This document shows, one piece after another, positions 57,842-64,000 of a stretch of 64,000 nt of DNA. Below the pieces are notes generated by a model that saw only the letters and a list, made by a program, of their open reading frames with translations, was not told the DNA's origin and did not search any database. How positions within the stretch are numbered: the first letter of the stretch is position 1; each line of letters starts with the position of its first letter. Both the position numbers and the translations under genes were made by a program. The DNA comes from Chimaeribacter coloradensis (GTDB lineage Bacteria; Pseudomonadota; Gammaproteobacteria; Enterobacterales; Enterobacteriaceae): contig NZ_PJZH01000013.1 of the NCBI RefSeq assembly GCF_002858715.1, positions 1-64,000 on the forward strand, in the 5' to 3' direction.

Positions 57842-58504
57842 ATGGAAGTACTGAAACACATTCTCCACGCGCTCTGGCAACAGGACTTCAGCGCGCTGGC
57901 CGATCCGGGCGTGATCTGGATTATCTATGGCGTGTTGTTCGCCACCCTGTTTCTTGAAAACGGATTATTGCCTGCCTCCTTTTTGCCGGGCGACAGCCTG
58001 CTGCTGCTGGCGGGCGCGCTGGTGGCCAAAGGGGTGATGAGCTTCATCCCTACGTTGCTGATCCTCACGGCGGCCGCCAGCCTCGGCTGCTGGCTGAGTT
58101 ACCTGCAGGGGCGCTGGCTGGGTGACACGCGGCTGGTGCGCCACTGGCTGCTGCAACTGCCCGCCCATTACCACCAGCGGGCGTTTCACCTGTTTAACCG
58201 GCACGGGCTGATGGCGCTGCTGGTAGGGCGTTTTCTGGCGTTTGTGCGCACCCTGCTGCCGACCATGGCCGGCATCTCCGGGCTGAGCAATACCCGCTTC
58301 CAGTTCTTTAACTGGCTGAGCGGCGCACTGTGGGTCAGCGTGGTGGTGACATTAGGGTTCGCCTTCAGCCAGATCCCGCTGGTGAAGCGCCATGAAGACG
58401 CGGTGATGGCCGGGCTGATGGTGCTGCCGATGCTGTTATTGGTGCTGGGGCTGGCCGGTGTGGTGGTGATGATGATCCGCAAAAAAAGGGCCACAGCCAA
58501 ATAA
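57842..58504 (+). CDS. yghB: DedA-family membrane protein YghB
   Basis: 220 residues (E. coli 219). DedA features: [38 protein letters not shown] and [18 protein letters not shown], with the essential acidic residue in FLENG and arginine in GRFLAFVRT. It supports membrane homeostasis and cell division in E. coli together with YqjA; undecaprenyl-phosphate transport is proposed for the family. Confidence 0.95.
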   Translation: MEVLKHILHALWQQDFSALADPGVIWIIYGVLFATLFLENGLLPASFLPGDSLLLLAGALVAKGVMSFIPTLLILTAAASLGCWLSYLQGRWLGDTRLVRHWLLQLPAHYHQRAFHLFNRHGLMALLVGRFLAFVRTLLPTMAGISGLSNTRFQFFNWLSGALWVSVVVTLGFAFSQIPLVKRHEDAVMAGLMVLPMLLLVLGLAGVVVMMIRKKRATAK

Positions 58505-58529
58505 CATGAACGCGTAACAGGAACCGTTA

Positions 58530-58566
58530 AAAACCCCGCCGGCAACATCCTCCGGCGGGGTTTTTA
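58530..58566 (+). terminator. yghB terminator
   Basis: AAACCCCGCCGG-caacatcct-CCGGCGGGGTTTTT. Confidence 0.9.
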
Positions 58567-58770
58567 TTTATTCGCCAGACTAATTTACTAATAAATTTCT
58601 TAAATATTAAATTAATGAGTTAAATACAGATTAATTTCTTATTAATAAACCATAAATTGAAAATCAGCGCGAAGAGCGATTATATAAAGCGCGAAAAGTT
58701 CAATTCTAAATAAATTTATTCGTTTCTTCCCTAATTAATAAGAGCCAACTCGATTAAGAAAGGATCTCCT

Positions 58771-60015
58771 ATGTTTAAGAAAAATTTGATAGCAATGGCG
58801 CTTCCCCTGATGCTGGCGGCAGCCGGTGCCCAGGCCACCAATCTGTATGATAACGAAGGCACCAAAATTGATTTCACCGGCTCCATCCGGTTAATGATGG
58901 AAAACTCCGACTCCCGCGATCAATATAACCCCGGCAAAGACTCCACCCAGCTGAAAGACCAGGATTCCCGCTTCGGTTTCAGCTTTGACCACGCCTTTAA
59001 CCAGGGCCAGGCGCACGGCATCGGTTATCTGGAATTCGGTAACGATACCCAGAAAGGCGAAGGCGATTTTGAAATGGCCAACCGCCAGGGCTGGGCCGGT
59101 TTCCGCATGGACGGCGTCGGTGATTTGACCTTCGGCCGCGTCACCTCCCCGTTCGATGATATGGCCCGTTCTGACTTCACCTATGAGTACGGCGGCGCAC
59201 TCGGCTTCGGCGCTTACAACGGCGGCTTTATCGGCCGTACCAGCGGCACCGGTACCGGCGAAGATGAATTCATCGCCCGCGTCTCCAACACCATCCGCAT
59301 CATGAGCGCGGACTTCAACGGCTTCAGCTTCGGCGGCACCTACACCATGCAGACCGAGCAGGATGACGGCGATACCGGCCTGCAAAACGCCTATACGCTG
59401 GCGGCGTTCTACAACTTCGGCACCGACAACCTGGATATGTACGTCGGCGCCGGTTACGGCTATGCGCACCTGGATGAGAACGGGATAAGCCTGGCCCAGA
59501 ATGAATCCGGCAGCTACACCACTGTCGGCAACGGCAGCACCTATGACGGCGAAGACGGCACCGAGCAGATCTGGGGCCTGTCCGGTAAGTTGACCCACAA
59601 ACCGACCAACCTCTCCTTCGCCATCGACGTCGGCCAGATCTACCTGGATAACGTTGTCTCCGGTGACGTCGGCTATGACGGCAGCCAGAACGCTGATAAA
59701 GCGCTGTTCTACGTGGGCGACACCGCGACCGTTAACCTGCTGGGCCTGGGCGTGAAATGGGCTTACGACGGTGATAACAGCATCTACGGCGGTTACTACC
59801 TGAAAGACGGTGACGACGAGCTGTATAACTGGAAAGAGCAGAAATACGTGATTGGTACCGATTACTACTTCACCAAAAATGTCGTAATCTGGGGTGAATA
59901 CGCCTATATCAACACTGAATCTGATAAATGGATTGACGTTAATAACGTGAAACATGACTTCGCAACCGTGGGCGATGACAACCGCATCGCCGCCGGGATG
60001 CGTATTTACTTCTGA
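58771..60015 (+). CDS. Gram-negative general porin
   Basis: 414 residues with a 22-residue signal peptide (AGAQA cut) and a C-terminal phenylalanine, as outer-membrane porins need. The start of the mature barrel, TNLYDNEGTKIDFTGSIRLM, and GFRMDGVGDLTFGRVTSPFDDM with the loop-3-like segment GALGFGAYNGGFIG are OmpC/OmpF-like but divergent from these. It is longer than OmpC (367 in E. coli), mostly through loop residues in the second half. Which substrate or osmotic role it has is not visible. The 266-bp upstream gap is AT-rich. Confidence 0.88.
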   Translation: MFKKNLIAMALPLMLAAAGAQATNLYDNEGTKIDFTGSIRLMMENSDSRDQYNPGKDSTQLKDQDSRFGFSFDHAFNQGQAHGIGYLEFGNDTQKGEGDFEMANRQGWAGFRMDGVGDLTFGRVTSPFDDMARSDFTYEYGGALGFGAYNGGFIGRTSGTGTGEDEFIARVSNTIRIMSADFNGFSFGGTYTMQTEQDDGDTGLQNAYTLAAFYNFGTDNLDMYVGAGYGYAHLDENGISLAQNESGSYTTVGNGSTYDGEDGTEQIWGLSGKLTHKPTNLSFAIDVGQIYLDNVVSGDVGYDGSQNADKALFYVGDTATVNLLGLGVKWAYDGDNSIYGGYYLKDGDDELYNWKEQKYVIGTDYYFTKNVVIWGEYAYINTESDKWIDVNNVKHDFATVGDDNRIAAGMRIYF

Positions 60016-60112
60016 TGCCTAACACGCGGACGAAGTAATAACCGGGTTAATGCCCGTTACCCTCATAACGGTATTAACAATAACCACTGTTATTTTTCCT
60101 TGATTTATTTTG

Positions 60113-60139
60113 CGGCGCTCTCAGTAGCGCCGTTTTTTT
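60113..60139 (+). terminator. Porin gene terminator
   Basis: CGGCGCT-ctc-AGTAGCGCCGTTTTTTT. The whole porin-dkgA gap is about 310 bp and shows nothing else that I can support. Confidence 0.85.
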
Positions 60140-60323
60140 ATTGCCCGTGCCGGTTTATTTCTTTCCCCACCGCCTTCGCCTGGGCGTCAATCCGGCCCAA
60201 CACATCAGGTATTCACCGCAGCGGTAACTCCTCCCCTCTTCACCACACTTATTGACTACACTAATAAGCTCATCTGCACTCTGCTCCGTGCCCTGCACGG
60301 AAAACCCGCATAAGGAGATACCC

Positions 60324-61142
60324 ATGACGCAACCCATTATCAAACTGCACGATGGCAACCTGATGCCGCAACTGGGCCTTGGCGTCTGGCAGGCCAGCAA
60401 CGAAGAGGTGCTCGTCGCCATTGAAAAAGCCCTGGAGACCGGTTATCGCCATATCGACACGGCGATGATCTATAAAAACGAGGAAGGGGTCGGCAATGCG
60501 CTTCAGTCAGCCTCGGTGCCGCGTGAAGAGCTGTTTATCACCACCAAGCTGTGGAACGACGACCAGCAAAATGCCCAGGAAGCGCTGGAGAAGAGTCTGG
60601 AACGGTTAAAACTCGACTATGTGGATCTCTACCTGATCCACTGGCCGGAGCCGAAACAGGATAACTACGTTGAGGCCTGGAAAGCGCTGCTGAAGCTGAA
60701 AGAACAGGGGCTGACCAAAAGCGTCGGCGTCTGTAACTTCCATATCCCGCACCTGCAACGCCTGCTGGATGAGACCGGCAGCGCGCCGGTGATTAACCAG
60801 ATCGAGCTGCACCCGCTGATGCAGCAACGCCCGCTGCACGCCTGGAACGCCACCCACAACATCGCCACGGAATCCTGGAGCCCGCTGGCACAGGGGGGTG
60901 AAGGTGTCTTTGACCAGCCGATTATCCAGAAACTGGCTGAGAAGTATGAGAAGACCCCGGCGCAGATTGTTATCCGCTGGCACCTCGACAGCGGGTTAAT
61001 CGTCATCCCGAAATCGGTGACGCCGAAACGCATCGTGGAGAACTTCAACGTCTTCGATTTCCGCCTGCAAAAAGAGGAGATGAGCGAAATCGCCAAACTG
61101 GACAGCGGCAAACGCCTCGGCCCGGACCCGGACACCAAATAA
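60324..61142 (+). CDS. dkgA: 2,5-diketo-D-gluconate reductase A / methylglyoxal reductase
   Basis: A 272-residue aldo-keto reductase (E. coli 275). The catalytic tetrad is seen in HIDTAMIYKNEEGVG (Asp, Tyr), ITTKLWND (Lys) and LIHWPEP (His). NADPH binding includes IPKSVTPKRI. ATG 60324 follows AAGGAG; the frame is open to 60252 without conserved residues. E. coli DkgA also reduces methylglyoxal and other aldehydes. The neighbours yqhC and yqhD of E. coli are missing here. Confidence 0.94.
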   Translation: MTQPIIKLHDGNLMPQLGLGVWQASNEEVLVAIEKALETGYRHIDTAMIYKNEEGVGNALQSASVPREELFITTKLWNDDQQNAQEALEKSLERLKLDYVDLYLIHWPEPKQDNYVEAWKALLKLKEQGLTKSVGVCNFHIPHLQRLLDETGSAPVINQIELHPLMQQRPLHAWNATHNIATESWSPLAQGGEGVFDQPIIQKLAEKYEKTPAQIVIRWHLDSGLIVIPKSVTPKRIVENFNVFDFRLQKEEMSEIAKLDSGKRLGPDPDTK

Positions 61143-61156
61143 TCCCCCTTCCCTGC

Positions 61157-61185
61157 AAAAAGAGCCTCTGACGAGGCTCTTTTTT
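61157..61185. terminator. Terminator between dkgA and the PTS EIIC gene
   Basis: AAAAAGAGCCTC-tgac-GAGGCTCTTTTTT; bidirectional. Confidence 0.88.
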
Positions 61186-61199
61186 ATTGCCGGTTGCCG

Positions 61200-62531
61200 T
61201 CAGTGGGCGGCGCTGGCGGTGCCGGCCTGCGCCTGGGCCGAGGCGGCTGCCTCTTCCGCTTCCTGTGCCAGCAACTGCTTTTCATAGACTTTAAAGAACG
61301 GGTAGTAGACCACCGCAGAGACCAGCGCCAGCACGACCACCAGCAGCGCGGCGCGGAAATCCCAGCCGGTGCCCCAGGCAGCGCCGATAGGGGCCGGGGC
61401 TGTCCAGGGCACCACGGAAATGACCCGGCCCATCAGATCCATTTTAACGGCGGCATAGGCGATCACCGAGTTCACCAGCGGCGCGACGATAAACGGCAGG
61501 AAGAAGGTCGGGTTCATCACGATTGGCGTGCCGAAGATCACCGGCTCATTAATGTTGAACGCGCTCGGCACCAGGCTCAGCTTCCCAATCGCCCGCAGGT
61601 GCGCGCTGCGGCTGCGCAGGTAGAGCAGCACCAGCCCAAAGGTGGCCCCGGAGCCGCCGATCACAATAAAGAACGACCAGAACGCCTCCATAAAGACGTG
61701 TGGCAGCGGCAGCCCGGCGGCCAGTGAACTCTGGTTGACGCCCAGGTTGGTCAGCCAGAACGCCTGCAACATGCCGGAGACGATCACCGCGCCGTGGATC
61801 CCGGCAAACCAGAGCAGGTGCGCCAGCAGCACCGACAGCAGGATCGCCGGCAGCGAATCCGCCGCGGAGATCAGCGGCTGGAAGATCGCCATAATCGCCT
61901 GCGGCAGCAGCATCTGGAACTGGTTCTGGATCAGCAGGCTCAGCGGGTAGAGCGTCAGCACCACCACCAGAATCGGGATCAGCAGGTCAAACGACTGCTT
62001 GATCTTGGCCGGCACCTGATCGGGCAAACTGAAGCCGATGTGGTAGTGCTTCAGCAGCCGCATCAGCTCCGTGGTATAGAGCGCCACCAGAATGGCGGTG
62101 AAAATGCCGATGCCGCCCAGCGCCGCGGTCGGCAGCGCCTTGTCCACCTGCGGGGCGGCCACCAGTAAGAAAGACATCAGCGCCAGCATCGCCGCCATAA
62201 AGGGGTCGAGCTTATAGCTCTGCGCCAGGTTATAGGCGATGGCGGCGGTGATGTAGATCGACATAATCCCCATCGTCATGTTAAACGGCGTCAGGATCTC
62301 GGTTTCATAATTCCCGGCGATCGCCAGCCACCAGCGCGCCAGGCTCCAGCCGCTCTCGGCCGAAAACGGCGGGTAAGCGAACACCAGCAAGAAAGAGCCG
62401 ACGATCATAAATGGCATGGCGGAGATGAAGCCGTCCCGGATCGCCATCACATGGCGCTGGGTGGAGAGCCGGCCCGCAATCGGGCTGATGCGTGTTTCGA
62501 TAAAGCTGAAGACAGACTGACTGACGCTCAT
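61200..62531 (-). CDS. PTS lactose/cellobiose-family EIIC permease
   Basis: 443 residues from ATG 62531, with 8 to 10 membrane segments. RHVMAIRDGFISAMPFMIVGS at the start, LLWFAGIHGAVIVSGMLQ in the middle and FNINEPVIFGTPIVMNP, the sugar-binding NEP motif of CelB/ChbC-type EIIC, define the family. It should import a diglucoside-like sugar with phosphorylation by a partner EIIB. No EIIA, EIIB, glycosidase or regulator gene lies nearby, so partners must be elsewhere. The frame is open to 62642 but upstream residues are unlike the family. Confidence 0.88.
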   Translation of the reverse strand: MSVSQSVFSFIETRISPIAGRLSTQRHVMAIRDGFISAMPFMIVGSFLLVFAYPPFSAESGWSLARWWLAIAGNYETEILTPFNMTMGIMSIYITAAIAYNLAQSYKLDPFMAAMLALMSFLLVAAPQVDKALPTAALGGIGIFTAILVALYTTELMRLLKHYHIGFSLPDQVPAKIKQSFDLLIPILVVVLTLYPLSLLIQNQFQMLLPQAIMAIFQPLISAADSLPAILLSVLLAHLLWFAGIHGAVIVSGMLQAFWLTNLGVNQSSLAAGLPLPHVFMEAFWSFFIVIGGSGATFGLVLLYLRSRSAHLRAIGKLSLVPSAFNINEPVIFGTPIVMNPTFFLPFIVAPLVNSVIAYAAVKMDLMGRVISVVPWTAPAPIGAAWGTGWDFRAALLVVVLALVSAVVYYPFFKVYEKQLLAQEAEEAAASAQAQAGTASAAH

Positions 62532-62939
62532 GTATGTAACCCTCTGAACCAGACAGAGACCGCGCCCCCGCGATGCGGAGCCGCTCCCAGATTTACAAGC
62601 CGTACGCGCTGCCGGAAAGCAGGCGGTAGTATTGTCAGGCAAGGAACAAGCGTGCTACCCAAGCTGGTTTTTTTCTGAATTCCTTTTCACAATGAAGGGC
62701 TTGGGGAGGTATGTTTGCCGCCAACCAGCAGAAAGGCAGTTGGGCGTTGACGTGAAGTATGGTCAGTAATTGCGCAGGTCAGCAACCGGTTTCAGTTACC
62801 GGTTACCGTTTTTAATGGGTTCTGTGAGTTAGATCCAGAAAGGACGGCCGGCCCGATCTTGCGGTGTATTACGTGGGAGGGGAGCAGGCACAGGGAAAAG
62901 GCAAAACGGCAGGGCGGGATCGCACTGCCGCAAAGGGCG
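62532..62939. other. Intergenic region between EIIC and ftsP
   Basis: About 400 bp with no gene seen. It should hold the EIIC promoter (minus strand) and the end of the ftsP transcript. A short inverted repeat CCGGTTTCAGTTACCGG lies near 62790. No clean terminator with a T-run was found. Confidence 0.5.
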
Positions 62940-64000
62940 TCAGGCAGAGGGCTGCACCACCAGCTGGCCGGCGGAGCCGCGGTCGGCCATCTCCAGCGTC
63001 TGGCTGTAGTAGAGGAAGGGGAAATGCTCAAACGACGGCTGGTTGAAGTAGACCAGCAGCTCGACTTCGCCATCCACCCATACCGTGTCTTTGAACCCGG
63101 CATCTTCCACCAGCGGCGGGCCGCCGTTGACGCTTTTCACCAGGAACGAGACGCCCTGGATATGGAAGGATTGCGGCAGGTCGGCATGTACCGTCCAGCG
63201 CTCCCAGGTGCCCTGCAGCGCCTGCACGTCGGTGCGGTTCATGTCCCAGATCGCGCCGTTGATCCCGGCCAGGTTGTCCCCCAACCGGAACTCCCGTACC
63301 CGCACCACGCTGCCCTCCAGCAGTTGGTCAGCCAGCAGCCGCATCGGCAGGTTGTCAGTGACCAGCGGCAGCAGGCCGGTGGGTTTCAGCGTCAGCACCA
63401 GGGTGGAGATCAGGATGCTCGACGGCTCAAACAGCCCGCGCAGCCGGTCCATGATCCCGGCGGATTCCCCGGCCGTGATCGACACCTCGTCGCCCTGCGA
63501 CATATCGACCAGAATCTCCCGGCGTTCGCCCGGTGCCAGTGACAGGCGCGACACTGCGACCGGCGCAGGCAGGAAGCCCTGATCGGACGCGACCACATGG
63601 AATTGGCGGTTGTCGCTCATTTGCAGCATAAAGCGGCGCGAGTTGGAGGCGTTCAGCAGGCGCAAACGTACCCAGCCGCGCGACACCTCGACATAGGGGT
63701 TTTCCACACCGTTAACCAGCAGGTTATCCCCCAGGAAGCCGCCCTGCGCCGGGGCGTCATACTCCGGCGTGCCGAAGTTATCCAGCCGCTTGTCCTGCAA
63801 AATCAGCGGGAAATCATCGACCCCGTAGTGGCTCGGCAGCGGCAGGGATTTGCTGACGCTGTCTTCCACCAGCCACAGCCCGGCCAGCCCGTTATAGACG
63901 TGCGGTGCCATGCGGTTCGGGGTATTGGCGTGATACCAGCAGGTCGCGGCCTGCTGGCGGATCGGCAGCACCGGTGACCAGTCCACGCCCGGCGACATCA
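62940..64000 (-). CDS. ftsP: Cell division protein FtsP (SufI), C-terminal part
   Basis: About 353 residues of the C-terminal part are in the window; the N-terminus with its Tat signal lies beyond the right edge. It is a multicopper-oxidase-fold protein: TCWYHANTPNRMAPHVYNGLAGLWLVED, DDFPLILQDKRLDNFG and, at the end, FPFLYYSQTLEMADRGSAGQLVVQP match E. coli FtsP (quoted in parts). The copper ligands of true oxidases are missing at the C-terminus. FtsP stabilises the divisome in the periplasm under stress. Confidence 0.94.
   Translation of the reverse strand, partial: MSPGVDWSPVLPIRQQAATCWYHANTPNRMAPHVYNGLAGLWLVEDSVSKSLPLPSHYGVDDFPLILQDKRLDNFGTPEYDAPAQGGFLGDNLLVNGVENPYVEVSRGWVRLRLLNASNSRRFMLQMSDNRQFHVVASDQGFLPAPVAVSRLSLAPGERREILVDMSQGDEVSITAGESAGIMDRLRGLFEPSSILISTLVLTLKPTGLLPLVTDNLPMRLLADQLLEGSVVRVREFRLGDNLAGINGAIWDMNRTDVQALQGTWERWTVHADLPQSFHIQGVSFLVKSVNGGPPLVEDAGFKDTVWVDGEVELLVYFNQPSFEHFPFLYYSQTLEMADRGSAGQLVVQPSA

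Overview
The window is chromosomal DNA of a GC-rich gammaproteobacterium of the order Enterobacterales. Gene order follows the Escherichia coli tktA-to-ftsP segment: tktA, loiP, speB, speA, metK, galP, sprT, endA, rsmE, gshB, yqgE, ruvX, yggR, yggS, yggT, yggU, rdgB, hemW, yggN, yggL, trmB, mutY, yggX, mltC, speC, tRNA-Phe, yghU/yghX, exbBD, metC, yghB, dkgA, ftsP. The placing of proC between yggS and yggT and the presence of glsB at this site point away from Escherichia itself and towards a Serratia/Yersinia-like lineage. The genus is an inference.

Region 1 (1-19.5 kb) is core genome: polyamine synthesis (speB, speA), S-adenosylmethionine synthase (metK), a galactose permease with two Gal-type operators, the rsmE-gshB-yqgE-ruvX run, and the yggS-proC-yggT-yggU-rdgB-hemW run. 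Region 2 (19.5-25 kb) is an anaerobic nitrite reduction operon, nirBDC-cysG. Its promoter carries a perfect FNR box and a NarL/NarP 7-2-7 site with centres 28 bp apart. The operon sits between glsB and yggL, where E. coli has none. Region 3 (25-31 kb) is core again: yggL-trmB, mutY-yggX-mltC and speC.

Region 4 (31.6-33.2 kb) starts at a tRNA-Phe gene. The 3' end of the tRNA and its terminator are duplicated 164 bp downstream, followed by an Abi/HEPN-like gene, a third copy of the terminator tail, and a truncated flavodoxin-fold oxidoreductase gene. This looks like the scar of an integration hotspot. Region 5 (33.2-46.2 kb) is catabolic: yghU, a dienelactone-hydrolase-like gene, aldA, a catabolic-type glutamate dehydrogenase, and divergently the complete astCADBE arginine succinyltransferase operon followed by a CycA-like amino-acid permease. 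Together these could take arginine to glutamate and on to 2-oxoglutarate.

Region 6 (46.2-49.8 kb) is the most unusual part. A HigBA-type toxin-antitoxin operon with two mirror-image operators is followed at once by a CRISPR mini-array of two degenerate repeats. Next come single CRISPR repeats separated by whole genes: a secreted protein of unknown function, a small membrane protein, and an AT-rich P63C-domain gene. The region ends in a regular type I-E-like array of eight repeats and seven 32-nt spacers. No cas gene is present. All three genes lie on the strand from which the array would be transcribed.

Region 7 (49.8-64 kb) holds a TerC-family membrane protein, a cold-shock-domain protein, exbBD with a Fur box, a TRAP transporter (dctPQM) lying between exbB and metC, metC, yghB, a general porin, dkgA, an orphan PTS EIIC, and the C-terminal part of ftsP, cut by the window edge.
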